This document shows positions 20,642 to 30,480 of a stretch of DNA of 64,000 nt, in pieces. The stretch lies in the NCBI GenBank assembly GCA_001077715.1, contig CP011126.1:496001-560000 (forward strand), written 5' to 3'. The translations under genes and the position numbers were made by a program. Within the stretch, counting starts at the first letter, position 1; the number at the start of each line of letters is the position of its first letter. The notes under the pieces are model-generated. The model worked only from the letters and a program-made list of their open reading frames with translations. It did not search any database and was not told where the DNA came from. This DNA is from Candidatus Coxiella mudrowiae (lineage in GTDB: Bacteria > Pseudomonadota > Gammaproteobacteria > Coxiellales > Coxiellaceae).

Positions 20642-22223
20642 ATCACGAGTTCCCGTACTCTAAAAAGCCCTGAAGTTCGTTTTCGTCTCATAAATTAGCT
20701 TCTGCTAGTTATGGAACGTACACTTCGAGCTTTACACTGCTCCACCCCATCGATCTAAATCAAGCCGGTCAAAGGTGATACCTTACCTTGAATGCCGATA
20801 TGCAATTTTGGTAAAGTTAGTCGTACTTCCTTATTAAACCGATTTTTATTCATCCCGAAATATCGTCAAGTCTCTTTCAGACGAATTAATCGAGGTTGTA
20901 TAGAACTTCTGCATAACTGAATTAAAATAATTCGAGGCAGGTCATGCGAAGATGGTCTCTAAGAAAAGGAGATCTTGATACGATGAAAGATTTAATTCAA
21001 TTCCGTAAAATGAAAATCATGAATTGTAATTTTAATCTTTCCAATAGCTATTTTAAATGATCGGGTATTCGGGTGGAATAGCAATTGGAATTGGAGGGAT
21101 TATTATTGAAAAAGCGGGTGGGAGAATATTAAAAAACAATCTGAAACTGATTACTTATCTGACACGCTTCATCCTGCCGTTACCTATTTTTGGCAAGTTA
21201 AAAATAGGTAACGGCAGGATGAAGCGTGTTAAAAAGAATTTCATGTAAAGTGGACATAGGTTTTGTGTTGGTTAAAAAGGGAAAATTTTGTTGGTCTAAA
21301 AATAGTGATACTCCTTGTTTAGGAAAGTTTTTTTCTTTAACATTCATAACATGAACAGTTGGCTTTACTCTCTATATTTTTCTCAACTATCCAACATAAT
21401 AATCATTATCAGGTACCTGATAGCGGTCGCTTAAATCAAACAATCTGGGCTGCATCTGCTCACTCCTTGCCGTCTACTCAAGATTCCACTCATTTTAAGA
21501 GATTTTTGACTATTTCAAGAAATACCCTTAAGAAACTGTTAATTCTATTTAGCTACAATGTATAACTCGTGTTAGTGATATTCTTAGATAAACTGCCATT
21601 TGGAGCTTTTAAAAATGAGACGCATGCCTAAAAAAGATCACGAGTGCTTTAAAGAAAAAAATGGGCGAAAAAGATTTTTAGAATTTGAGTCGTTTGTTTA
21701 TTTTGCTTGGTCTTGGTGTTGAGGAAGACACCCAAGTTCATGATCAAAGTGTTAGTATTCCCGCTGACCGAGTCGATTTCGATACACTAAAAGAACAATT
21801 GGAAATAATGGCGTAGAAATCTCCAGTTTAGAAAACTTTCCTCGCTTTTGTTGATGGAGATCAAATACAGATAGATGTAATTGTGTGCAAAAGCATTTTC
21901 GATCACGAATGGGTTAGGGAGACTCTACAGGTATAACAGATGAAATCGATCCCTTGGTAGAATATATAGCTGAGAATGAAGAGAAACGTGGCTTAGTTCC
22001 CGGATAATGCATGGAATAGTTAACAATCTTTTTATAGCTGCTTAATCTTACTGATTACCTTATTGCTTAGTGGGTGCCCAGTTCTTATTTCCAGCCAGCT
22101 TAGAAGATATTTCTCCACTTAACAACGATTTTTACTCAAATTTAACATCCGCTTGTGTTCCCGGTCTTGATTTCGGTTTTTAAAGTTATCGCTGGGAGCG
22201 TATGGGTCAATAAAAAATATCCT
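20642..22223. other. Scrap region after the integrase
   Basis: No intact gene. 20642-20700 may hold the frayed N-terminus of the integrase. A perfect inverted repeat lies at 21162-21229. Short plus-strand pieces (21057-21248, 21359-21565, 21613-21720 starting MRRMPKKDHECFKEK, and EISSLENFPRF near 21815) resemble no family I know. They may be cargo of the former integrated element or decayed host genes. Confidence 0.4.
21162..21229. repeat. Perfect 30-bp inverted repeat with 8-base loop
   Basis: Left arm 21162-21191 (starting ACACGCTTCATCC and ending TACCTATTTTT), loop GGCAAGTT at 21192-21199, right arm 21200-21229 exactly complementary. The A/T runs face the loop, so it does not look like a normal intrinsic terminator. 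It would form a 30-bp cruciform or RNA hairpin. Confidence 0.95.
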
Positions 22224-22508
22224 TTAAAACCAGGTAACATACGAAATTTCATTGTTTATAAATATAGCCCCTACTGCCGATGCCGCTAAAGCTGAACGAT
22301 TTAATAAAGCCAACTGCGAAATTGTCAAATGCCATAACGGCATTAGAATGGTGGTAACGACACCAATAATAAAAAGATCGTAAGCCACCCGTAAAAAAAA
22401 ACCAATACCCGTCGTAAAGACAATGCGCCAATGGAGTGCTTTAATATTGCCATTGTCATGGTCCGTCAGTTCATTCTTTACAACAATAAATGAGCCCATT
22501 ATATACAA
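22224..22508 (-). pseudogene. N-terminal fragment of an MFS transporter
   Basis: Ninety-odd residues match the start of a major-facilitator permease. A short cytoplasmic N-terminus is followed by HWRIVFTTGIGFFLRVAYDLFIIGVV (first membrane helix with the D-x-F-I-I-G-V pattern of phosphate/organic-acid H+ symporters), then LWHLTISQLALLNRSALAASAVGA. The protein ends after the second segment, whereas the family has about 12 helices and over 400 residues. The rest is missing. Its start lies within the 3' end of the upstream DUF3775 gene. Confidence 0.7.
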
Positions 22509-22878
22509 GTCCCATATCCGGATAATCCAATACTAGAGGTTTAGAGAGCAAATATTCAGCCGTATGCGTTGTCCAACCACTTTGAGTTTCTGCACGGCTT
22601 TCTTTCCATTTGCTAAAGTCACTGCACCCTAAATACATCAAAGCGACCAATTGCATTTGTTGATTGGGCTCTAAATTATTAATAGTCTCTTTATTAATAG
22701 TCTCTTTGAGTTCGAGGTAAGTGAGATCGTTTTGATGATCAGAAAGGATTTGCATGAAATCTTCTTCACTCAGCTCGTTGACATTTTCCGGAATCACGAC
22801 CCCCTCTTTAGCATGAAATTTTCGAGCACGAACGATAATATCACAAACGATGAGTGGACTTAGATCAAAAGTCATAGC
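22471..22878 (-). CDS. DUF3775-family protein, 3' end possibly altered
   Basis: The open frame extends upstream to 23022, but the family-like protein begins at the internal ATG at 22878: MTFDLSPLIVCDIIVRARKFHAKE. It contains ELSEEDFMQILSDHQND and PNQQMQLVALMYLGCSDFSKW, which I associate with the DUF3775 family of small soluble proteins of unknown function. A 15-bp tandem duplication (22678-22707) doubles the residues KETIN. The last residues (DYPDMGLVYNGLIYCCKE) overlap the MFS fragment and may result from a frameshift. It is open, but may be non-functional. Confidence 0.55.
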   Translation of the reverse strand, partial: AMTFDLSPLIVCDIIVRARKFHAKEGVVIPENVNELSEEDFMQILSDHQNDLTYLELKETINKETINNLEPNQQMQLVALMYLGCSDFSKWKESRAETQSGWTTHTAEYLLSKPLVLDYPDMGLVYNGLIYCCKE

Positions 22879-23068
22879 TTTCTTCCTGAATAGAAGAATA
22901 AACATACCAATCAGGATTAGAAGACACAAGTGGTAAGTTTCACTGCCGTTCGCACGGCTTTTGTGAAGTGATCTCTCTGTGATCCATCCTCGCCCTCTAG
23001 CGCTTTTATTGCTGTAAATCATAGAACTGAGACGTTAGCCGAGAATCGTTGAGAAAGGGATATTTTGT

Positions 23069-23095
23069 TTGACATTCCGGTTAATCTGATATATT
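23069..23095 (+). promoter_or_regulatory. Possible sigma-70 promoter of the polyamine operon
   Basis: TTGACA (23069-23074) and TATATT (23090-23095) lie about 50 bases before the decarboxylase start. The spacer is only 15 bases, shorter than the usual 16-18. An alternative -10, TATTGA, would give 17. Confidence 0.45.
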
Positions 23096-23145
23096 GATAG
23101 CGAAAAATATTGGGGTAATCGTTAGAATAGGTTTTATATGCAGAA

Positions 23146-24336
23146 ATGAAACTTCAGACCATTGCTTCCATCGCTGAAAGCAGGCCGATACAGCCTGTTT
23201 TTGCTTTTAGGCCCGCTGCCATAGGGCGCGCGGTTAATTACTTTCGCACCCAATTTAAAGGACGAATCTTATATGCGGTAAAAACTAACCCTGAACAACA
23301 TGTTATCCAATTGGTGCATTCCCATGGTGTAACTGCGTTCGATGTGGCTTCCTATGAAGAAATTTGTACCATCAAAGAATATGTTCCCTCGGCTGAACTT
23401 TATTTCATGCATCCAGTGAAATCGCCTTACGCGATTCGCGAAGCTTATTTTAATTACGGTGTTCGTCATTTTTCTCTCGATTGCTTAGACGAGCTGAATA
23501 AAATTTTGCGTTGTACTGAAAATGCCAAAGACCTTTGCTTACATTTACGGCTTGCTATTCCAAATGCGTTTGCTGAATTCAATTTGGCAGAAAAATTTGG
23601 CATTAATCTACACGAAGCCCCTGAGTTACTAAAAACCATACGGAAAGTGGCTTGCAAGCTGGGTGTCACGTTTCATGTGGGTTCGCAATGTATGCACCCT
23701 GATGCCTACCGAATCGCCATTCGAATGGCTGATAAGGTAATTAATGAAGCAGGCGTAGAAATTGAATATTTTAACGTAGGTGGGGGGGTTCCCTCCATTT
23801 ATCCGGGCATGATTCCGCCGGCGTTGTATATTTATTTCAAGGCGATTCATACAGAATTTGCGAAAATAGCCCACAACCGACCTCATTTGGAATTGCTTTG
23901 CGAACCAGGTCGTTCAATAGTAGCAGAAAGCACCTCTGTAGTGGTGAATGTCGAGCTGCGAAAAGACGATATGCTTTACATCAATGATGGCACTTACGGA
24001 AGCCTTTTTGACGCTGGTATTCCCCATTTTATTTTTCCAGTCCACTTGTTGCGTTCAAATCGTCCTACGGACAGAGATCTTTTACCCTTTAGTTTTTACG
24101 GTCCAACTTGTGATTCTTTGGATTACATGAAGGGTCCTTTCTATCTTCCTAACGATATTCAAGAGGGTGATTATATCGAAATCGGCCAGATGGGCGCTTA
24201 TGGTCGAACTTTGTCTACTAAATTCAACGGATTCAAGCAAAAAGAGGGCGTTGTTCTGATTTCGGATGAGCCTCTTATGACGATGTATTCGGACGACTAC
24301 ATCACGCAAGAACCCCTTGAAGTCATTGCTGCTTAA
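23146..24336 (+). CDS. PLP-dependent amino-acid decarboxylase, ornithine decarboxylase-like (alanine-racemase fold)
   Basis: An intact 396-residue member of the Orn/DAP/Arg decarboxylase group 2, which forms putrescine from ornithine (some members use lysine or both). The PLP lysine is in ILYAVKTNPE (Lys46). HVGSQ lies near 180, the glycine loop VGGGVPS near 210, and the phosphate-binding EPGRS near 255. The C-terminal active-site elements DGTYGSLFD and GPTCDSLD (catalytic cysteine) are present. The short N-terminus and length fit the bacterial ornithine decarboxylases of this fold. It is the first gene of a three-gene operon: a deoxyhypusine-synthase-like gene follows after 28 bases and an agmatinase after that. 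Substrate preference cannot be read from the sequence. Confidence 0.88.
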   Translation: MKLQTIASIAESRPIQPVFAFRPAAIGRAVNYFRTQFKGRILYAVKTNPEQHVIQLVHSHGVTAFDVASYEEICTIKEYVPSAELYFMHPVKSPYAIREAYFNYGVRHFSLDCLDELNKILRCTENAKDLCLHLRLAIPNAFAEFNLAEKFGINLHEAPELLKTIRKVACKLGVTFHVGSQCMHPDAYRIAIRMADKVINEAGVEIEYFNVGGGVPSIYPGMIPPALYIYFKAIHTEFAKIAHNRPHLELLCEPGRSIVAESTSVVVNVELRKDDMLYINDGTYGSLFDAGIPHFIFPVHLLRSNRPTDRDLLPFSFYGPTCDSLDYMKGPFYLPNDIQEGDYIEIGQMGAYGRTLSTKFNGFKQKEGVVLISDEPLMTMYSDDYITQEPLEVIAA

Positions 24337-24364
24337 TTTTTATTAACCCGTGAGGAAATCATTG

Positions 24365-25414
24365 ATGAAAAATCAAACCTTGCCGACCTCTTCTTTGAAA
24401 AAAGAATTGTTGCAACAAACAGTTGAACATATTGATATTACCCGTTTTGACGCCCGTCCGATTGTTGATGCGATGGATCGAATGTCATTTACCTCTCGAG
24501 ATCTTGCCAGAGCAACGCAGATTTTTAACCGAATGCTTCAAGACAAGGAATGCAGTATTGTTTTGACTATCGCTGGGTCAACTTCGGCTGGCGGTTGCAT
24601 GAAATTATATGCCGATTTAGTGAAATACAATATGGTGGACGCCATTGTGGCAACCGGTGCTAGCATCGTGGATATGGATTTTTTTGAAGCCTTAGGTTTT
24701 CGCCATTATCAAGGTACGCCGGCAGTGGATGATCGGCAATTACGTGATTTATATATCGATCGAATTTACGATACCTATATCGATGAAGAAGATTTGCAAC
24801 GATGTGATCATGCCATTTTTGAAATTGCTAATAGACTTGAGCCTCGTCCTTATAGCTCGCGTGAATTTATTCAGGCTGTGGGTGCTTTTTTGCAGGAAGG
24901 AAAGGCCAAAAAAGAAGATTCGTTAGTGCAGCTGGCCTATGAAAATGATGTACCGATCTTTTGTCCTGCTTTTACTGACTCTTCAGCAGGTTTTGGATTG
25001 GTACTCCATCAAGTAAAAAATCCTGCTAAGCATTTAACTATCGATTCCATCCGAGATTTTCGTGAGTTAACAGAAATTAAAATTCAAGCAGGGACAACTG
25101 GATTATTAATGATCGGGGGTGGTGTTCCAAAAAATTTTGTTCAAGACACGGTAGTTTGCGCAGAAGTTATTGGAAAGTCGGTGGATATGCATAAGTACGT
25201 TATTCAAATAACTGTAGCAGACGTGCGCGATGGAGCGTGTTCCAGTTCGACCCTTAAAGAAGCTTGTTCCTGGGGCAAAGTAGATACGTCCTATGAGCAA
25301 ATGGTTTATGCAGAAGCTACGTCCGTATTGCCGTTATTAACAAGCGATGCTTATCATCGAGGTTTTTGGAAAGATCGGTCGCGCCGACGCTACGCTCGGT
25401 TGTTTAATGAGTAA
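24365..25414 (+). CDS. Deoxyhypusine-synthase-like protein, probably a polyamine synthase
   Basis: An intact 349-residue protein. I chose ATG 24365 because AGGAAA lies about 9 bases upstream; a GTG at 24350 would overlap that site. The deoxyhypusine synthase family is NAD-dependent and moves the aminobutyl group of spermidine onto a lysine. Bacteria lack the eukaryotic target eIF5A, and bacterial relatives are thought to transfer it to small amines, for example making homospermidine. Visible motifs: LTIAGSTSAGGCMKLYADLV, VDAIVATGASIVDMDFFE (NAD region), DSSAGFGL, and the reactive lysine in ACSWGKVD near the C-terminus, matching the SWGK motif of the eukaryotic enzyme. Its place between the decarboxylase and agmatinase genes strongly supports polyamine synthesis. 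The exact product is inference. Confidence 0.88.
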   Translation: MKNQTLPTSSLKKELLQQTVEHIDITRFDARPIVDAMDRMSFTSRDLARATQIFNRMLQDKECSIVLTIAGSTSAGGCMKLYADLVKYNMVDAIVATGASIVDMDFFEALGFRHYQGTPAVDDRQLRDLYIDRIYDTYIDEEDLQRCDHAIFEIANRLEPRPYSSREFIQAVGAFLQEGKAKKEDSLVQLAYENDVPIFCPAFTDSSAGFGLVLHQVKNPAKHLTIDSIRDFRELTEIKIQAGTTGLLMIGGGVPKNFVQDTVVCAEVIGKSVDMHKYVIQITVADVRDGACSSSTLKEACSWGKVDTSYEQMVYAEATSVLPLLTSDAYHRGFWKDRSRRRYARLFNE

Positions 25415-25422
25415 TCGAAATA

Positions 25423-26304
25423 ATGAAATGCCTTCCTCCTAAACAAGCTTTTTTAGGTTTGGACACTCAAGATGCCATGAGTTATGAAAACGCAAAGGCT
25501 GTCATAATTCCCTTTGGATTGGAGCAGTCTGTAAGCTATGGCGGGGGTACTGCCAAGGGACCCGCCGCGATGATTCAAGCCTCGCATGAGGTGGAGTTAT
25601 TTGATGAAGCCCTTTGGTACGAGCCTTACCGTGACATCGGTATTGTAACCTTGGAAGAGCCCAAGATCGAAAATGACATACCAAAAGCATTGCAGCAATT
25701 GGAGGGGTTAGTAGAACGTGTTCTAGAAGACAAAAAGTTTCCCTTTATTTTTGGAGGAGAGCATTCGATCACTGTGGGCTCTATCCGCTCGTTTGTTAAA
25801 CGGTGTCCTAATTTAGCAATTTTGCATTTTGATGCGCATGCAGATTTGCGCGATGGATACCATGGCGAACATTTTTCTCATGCCTCGACAATTCGGCGTT
25901 GTTTAGATCATCCGAATATCGAAGTTGTTTCAGCTGGCATTCGAAATATTTCTGCGGAGGAAATTTATTTTTTTGAAGCCAATCAAAAACGAATTCATAT
26001 TTATTGGGCAAAAGATAAGAAAAATTGGGACATAAAAAAAATTATTGCTCCCTTAAAAAACCGTCCCATTTATCTCACATTTGATGTGGATGGATTTGAT
26101 GCAAGTTTAATGCCTGCCACTGGAACGCCGGAGCCAGGTGGATTATTTTGGAATGATGCGCTCGAAATTATTGCTGCAGCGAGCCAGGTGGGGACTATTG
26201 TTGGCGCCGATATTAATGAATTAGCGCCCATTCCTTATTTTCACAGTTGTGATTTTTTAGCAGCTAAACTGGCTTATAAAATTCTTTCTCTAGCCTTCGT
26301 TTAG
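25423..26304 (+). CDS. speB: Agmatinase/ureohydrolase family
   Basis: An intact 293-residue ureohydrolase, a binuclear manganese enzyme that splits agmatine into putrescine and urea (relatives use arginine, guanidinobutyrate or other guanidines). Metal ligands are complete: FGGEHS (His), HFDAHADLRD (three ligands), and LTFDVDGFDAS (two Asp). The end has TGTPEPGG and GADINELAP, typical of SpeB. It starts 8 bases after the deoxyhypusine-synthase-like gene and ends the operon. It could release putrescine or process a guanidino polyamine made by the upstream enzymes. The family is certain, the substrate likely but not proven. Confidence 0.88.
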   Translation: MKCLPPKQAFLGLDTQDAMSYENAKAVIIPFGLEQSVSYGGGTAKGPAAMIQASHEVELFDEALWYEPYRDIGIVTLEEPKIENDIPKALQQLEGLVERVLEDKKFPFIFGGEHSITVGSIRSFVKRCPNLAILHFDAHADLRDGYHGEHFSHASTIRRCLDHPNIEVVSAGIRNISAEEIYFFEANQKRIHIYWAKDKKNWDIKKIIAPLKNRPIYLTFDVDGFDASLMPATGTPEPGGLFWNDALEIIAAASQVGTIVGADINELAPIPYFHSCDFLAAKLAYKILSLAFV

Positions 26305-26325
26305 GGGAGACGTCCTGTTCTTCCC

Positions 26326-26532
26326 TCACTTTTTTCCACGATGTGTTTTTTTATTAACGTAATTGGCATAGCTTTTAATTGCAATGACTAAACGGTTTAC
26401 AAACGTTTTACGTATCTCTTTAGAAAAATCTACTAAAAATTTAACCACTCCGAGTCCTAAAATACTCACTCCAAAATATTTGTCTATTAATGCAAATATA
26501 TTAGGGGTGGTTGATTTTAATTGAGCTTTAGT
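26326..26532 (-). CDS. Possible small hydrophobic protein, start uncertain
   Basis: A minus-strand frame of about 65 codons without a clear ATG contains PNIFALIDKYFGVSILGLGVVKFL and ends in a basic tail. It directly follows the holin-like gene and could be the third member of a small membrane-protein cluster, a frameshifted tail of it, or a non-coding remnant. Confidence 0.3.
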   Translation of the reverse strand, partial: TKAQLKSTTPNIFALIDKYFGVSILGLGVVKFLVDFSKEIRKTFVNRLVIAIKSYANYVNKKTHRGKK

Positions 26533-26747
26533 ACGGGAAGCTTTATTTTACTCAAAATTTTTAACAGAAACACTGAAGAAATTGCCACAAGAAGGACGAT
26601 AAGACCGCAAGTTAATGCAATGAGGGCGGTGCTCAAATGAATATTCAGATAAAGGTAAAGAGAAACAATGACAAATCCCAAGCCGAGCAGCACCAATATC
26701 CAAACAAGACACAAAAGAACAATGCCGATTATAAAGGTTGTCATCAT
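26517..26747 (-). CDS. Small two-span membrane protein (YqjE/holin-like)
   Basis: Seventy-six residues with two strong membrane segments (IIGIVLLCLVWILVLLGLGFV, residues 6-26 region, and ALIALTCGLIVLLVAISSVFLL) and a short basic tail. The size, topology and position just after a DUF883-like gene resemble the YqjD-YqjE pair, inner-membrane proteins linked to stress or stationary phase. The function is not established. It is open and has normal codons, but its partner is broken. Confidence 0.5.
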   Translation of the reverse strand: MMTTFIIGIVLLCLVWILVLLGLGFVIVSLYLYLNIHLSTALIALTCGLIVLLVAISSVFLLKILSKIKLPVLKLN

Positions 26748-26755
26748 TTTTTACG

Positions 26756-26987
26756 GGTCAATAAGCGACTTACTATACTGGCTAATAAACTAGCGCCAAA
26801 AGGATAACCTACTGTGGCTAACTAACCGTTTCTTTTTACATTTTGCTTCAACTGTATCTAAAGTATGTTTGCCCGAGTAATGAGGTTATCTTTCATCGCT
26901 TCAGCTTCGCTTTTACTGCATTCAGTTATCATTGCTAAAATTAGCGAATTCTTGTCTAAGATCTCCGTTTTTAGTTACTTTGGGCAT
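26756..26987 (-). pseudogene. Broken DUF883/YqjD-like membrane-anchored protein
   Basis: AAGGAG stands 8 bases before ATG 26987 on the minus strand. The start is MPKVTKNGDLRQEFANFSND, as in DUF883 proteins. After stops and frameshifts the end can be read as VGYPFGASLLASIVSRLLT and a basic terminus, the usual C-terminal membrane anchor of this family. E. coli YqjD relatives bind ribosomes at the membrane. Here it cannot be made as one protein. Confidence 0.5.
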
Positions 26988-27107
26988 GGCCATTCTCCTT
27001 TGTGATTCTAAAAGAAATATAGCAACGGTGAATGGGAATGCGGATGGAGGTTTAAAAATTCAAATTCTTATTCACTTTCAGTCTAAAGTTCTTTTATTTT
27101 GCTAATA

Positions 27108-28358
27108 CTAAAATCCCAAGCTTTTGTGGGCATAAGGTTTGGGGGGAATGACAAGTTCATTAGGATTTGTTGATACATCGACCAATATTGGGGCATCCTT
27201 AATTTCGAAAGCTTGTTTTACAGCATTTTCGAGCTAGTCATGACTTTCCACGCGGATACCTTCGCCGCCCATTGCTTTAGCACATTCAGTGAGGTTGGGG
27301 TTATGCAACGTAAACGTAACCCCCATTCCGGATATTCGGCAGCCTCCATTTTCATCCGCACTAACCCTAACTTATCGTTATTAAATACAAAAGCTTTAAT
27401 GGGAAGTTTGTAAGTTACCATGGTAAAATAAAATCTCCCATAAGCATCGTAAAGCCGCCATCTCCGCAAAGGGCGACTACCGAATGTTTTCGGGTCAAGC
27501 GCTTGAATACCAATGGCTTGAACAAAAGCATTTGCCATTGAGGCCAGGTTAAAAGAGGCAATAAAATCGCGCCTTCCTTTCATTTGTATGTGGCGTGCCA
27601 TCCAAATAATGGGCTTACCCGTACGTATCCGCGGTAGAGACAGCGTCCTTACTAGCATAGTGATCGATGTAATGGGCTAAGGCTTGGGGGCGAACGTAAT
27701 CCTTATTGCTATGAGAAACGCGTTTTAAAATAAAGTAGCCTCCCATTTTTGGCGTTTTTCCTGCGCTTTCTTTAAATGAGAATCGTGTTTTTTTAGCGAA
27801 TCATGGGGAATAGGGTTGTGACAGTTTTTTACATCTTTTTGGGAGGGTTCCGATGTCTGAGGGGACCGATAGGTGAGCAACTCCTTGACACGCTAACGCC
27901 GTTTGCGCAGCTAATAAACCTAAACGAGGCATTTGCTCGGGGGGGATAACAGTTTCATTATAAACAGAGATATCGTCGAACAACTGATCTAGATTAATTT
28001 CTTCGTGATAATCCCTTCCAATTTCATCTCGCGGTGTCTGAACTGTAAGGGCTAACACAGGAGCGTATTCGTATTTGGCATCGTACAATCTATTTATAAG
28101 ATAAACGATAAACGACACCGGGTCCCACCGTTCCTACACAAGGGCCCAGTTTTTCAGTCAATTTAGCTTGGGTTCCTGCAGCGAAAGCACCCATTTCTTC
28201 GTGGCGTGAACAGTGATCCATTCGAAACGTTTATGTTTGTCAGTTCTTAGTGCATCGGCAAGATGATTAATGGCATCTCTCTAAAAACTCCGAAAATTTG
28301 TTGATTGCTGCATCCATGAATAATGTTGAGCATCATTTCCCATAGGGTAATACTCATG
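27108..28358 (-). pseudogene. poxB: Broken pyruvate oxidase / pyruvate dehydrogenase (quinone), PoxB-like
   Basis: This thiamine-diphosphate flavoenzyme converts pyruvate to acetate and CO2 at the membrane. The minus strand keeps long pieces of the family. The start is MSITLWEMMLNIIHG. The Pyr domain gives INRLYDAKYEYAPVLALT.QTPRDEIG, DQLFDDISVYNETVI and QTALACQGVAHLS. The PP domain gives RHIQMKGRRDFIASFNLASMANA, ITMVTYKLPIKAFVFNNDKLG, AEYPEWG; the tail is ILVDVSTNPNELVIPPKP. The ThDP motif GDGG is destroyed by a frameshift, and a large middle part is deleted. Loss of PoxB removes an acetate-producing bypass. Confidence 0.88.
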
Positions 28359-28639
28359 GTAGTTTCCTTAATAATAGCCTCTTATTATTAAAGAATAGAT
28401 GTCACCTGTTTCTTTGTCAAACGTCTTATATTTTTCTTCTATTCGCTGAGTTCCTCACTCCTGTCCTATTTTTAAAGTCAAAAAATTGGACAATTTCATG
28501 AGCAACCACTTGCTTAAAAACTAAATAGGTAAATAAATAATTTTAAAATTCCATTTTCTTGGAAGGCGAGGGAAACGAGTTTTATTTTAGAACAGATTAT
28601 TTTAGAACAGATATAAAAGTTTCTACAATTATCAAAATT
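28359..28639. other. Intergenic region between divergent pseudogenes
   Basis: No gene seen. It contains a 15-bp tandem duplication (unit ATTTTAGAACAGATT, 28584-28612). Promoters of poxB (minus) and the Mla-like genes (plus) would have been here, but none is convincing. Confidence 0.4.
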
Positions 28640-29402
28640 TTTCCGGATCAAGAGGTATTGCATTGCGCCGGCAATTGAAGGTTAAGTAGTTTGCCTGAGG
28701 TGGAATCCCATATAAAGCGCTATGCGGAACAGGCCGAACTGACAACTACAATTAACGCTCAAAATATAATAAAAATGGATAGTGCAGGCACTTTACTTTT
28801 TCACACTTTAATAAGCCAGCTCCAATCATTAGAGAAAAGTTTAGAAATTCAAGGGTTGAATCAAAATACTAAAACTTTTACGGCCATTTTGTGCGAGTTC
28901 GCTCCTTTGATTACTGACATTATTGCGGCAGGACGAACGAGTACAGCATTTACAGTACAAATTAGCACTATGAAGGTGAATGAGGAAATCGACGTGCTGA
29001 ATACAATGGGTGTATCCCCACTTGAACCTCTCGTTTTACCAAAATTTTTTACCTTATTAATCACGTTAACCTTGCTGATGGCTTGGGCAGATATTTTTGC
29101 AGTTTTTGGTAGTATGCTCATGGCTAAATCCCAATTAGACATTGGCTATGTGGCTTATTTAGACCGATTTCAGCATGCTATTCCTCTGCGTCATTATGTA
29201 TGGGGTATGGGGGGTGTCGGGTTGATTAAAGCCTAAGGTATTCGGCTTAATTATTGCAGCTGTGGGTTGTTTTCAAGGTTTTCAAGTGGGCTGCGCAGAT
29301 AGCGTAGGTCAAAAAACTACTCAAAGCGCAGTGCAATCCATTTTTCTTATTATCATTGCCGATGCTATTTTTTCTGTGATATTTAGCTGGCGAGGTATCT
29401 GA
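28640..29402 (+). pseudogene. Broken STAS-MlaE fusion permease of a second Mla-like transporter
   Basis: The first part is a STAS-like domain (PEVESHIKRYAEQAELTTT, MDSAGTLLFHTLISQLQ). Residues from about 60 jump directly into the late MlaE domain: FAPLITDIIAAGRTSTAFTVQISTMKVNEEIDVLNTMGV, so roughly the first half of the permease has been deleted in frame. After a frameshift near 29236 the end reads VFGLIIAAVGCFQGFQVG, VGQKTTQSAVQSIFLIIIAD. MlaE-type permeases move phospholipids at the inner membrane with an MCE protein. A complete mlaFEDCB set exists at 47.4-50.4 kb, so this is a paralogous system. Confidence 0.85.
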
Positions 29403-30200
29403 TGGCTGCTTCTGAACCTTCTCAGCCTCTGATTGAGATTCGTGGTTTGCGTAATCAATTGGGGAGGGGAGCTTATTCACGAGGAGTTAGAATTATTCAT
29501 TAATCGAGGAGAAATCGTTGCCATCATCGGTCCTAGCGGATGCGGTAAAACAATTTTATTGCACAGTATTTTGAAGCTTCAAAAACCTACAGCTGGAGAT
29601 ATTCAAGTTTTTGGTGTAAACGTAGCTAATTGTACAGAAGCCGAAGCTTTGTCCGTACAGCGGTGATGGGGAGTAATGTTTCAAAGCTCTGCGTTATTCA
29701 GTTCACTGTGCGTTTTAGAAAATGTTCTTTTTCCGTTACAGGAATATTTAAATTTAGAATCAGATACACAAACAGAAATTGCACTAACTGGATTAGAGTG
29801 ATGCAGCGAATAAATACCCTGCCAAGAAGCTTAGCGGAGGTATGAAAAAACGTGCTGCCTTAGCCCGTACTATCGCATTAGACCCAGAACTTCTATTTCT
29901 CGATGAACCGACTACTGGATTGACTACTGGATTAGATCCTAAAAGCGCGAGCGAAATGGATGAATTAATTTTATATCTAAAAGAAATATCTAAAAGAAAC
30001 TCTTGGATTAACGGTGGTTTTAGTAACTCACGATCTCGATACACTATGGCGAGTTTCTGAACGGATTGTTTTTTTAAGTGAAAGAAAAGTTTTAGCGGCT
30101 ATGTCAATGTCCCAATTGGTTCGGCACCCGCATCCTACTGTTCAAGAGTATTTCAGTCGTGGTCGAAGCGCTTTTAAACACCGACAAATCTACAATACTT
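29402..30200 (+). pseudogene. Broken ATP-binding subunit of the second Mla-like transporter
   Basis: The start overlaps the permease stop (TGATG at 29400). Pieces read SEPSQPLIEIRGL, GEIVAIIGPSGCGKTILLHSI (Walker A), VFGVNVANCTEAEALSVQR, ALARTIALDPELLFLDEPTTGL (Walker B), VLVTHDLDTLWRVSERI. The signature region is lost to frameshifts. Two short tandem duplications, 12 bp at 29910-29933 and 13 bp at 29973-29998, sit right after Walker B; the second one is itself frame-breaking. Confidence 0.85.
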
Positions 30201-30480
30201 AGAAGTATCGGGGATAGGTCCTCAAACCCCAGTGCGATTTAATGGAGTTAAAATGGGTTACGTGCAAAAGATTGAATTAAATCGGGCCGATTTTCAGCAA
30301 GTAATTTTGAAGTTAAAAATTAGAGAGAAACACCTGTCACCACAAGCACTATTGCGACATTACCGATCCGAAGGAATTATGAGAACAGATTATGTAGCTT
30401 TAAAAGCATTGACCGCCACGGCCCCCGCTGTTATAATCATTCAATCCGGTGAAAAATATTCTGTTATTCCTTCCAAGCCC

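Noticed and set aside
21162-21229. Intrinsic terminator
   Set aside because: The T run is at the loop side and no gene end is near. A 30-bp perfect stem is also too long for a typical terminator.
26302-26335. Intrinsic terminator after the agmatinase gene
   Set aside because: GGGGAGA and TCTTCCC pair only imperfectly; a T run follows, but the stem is too weak to call.
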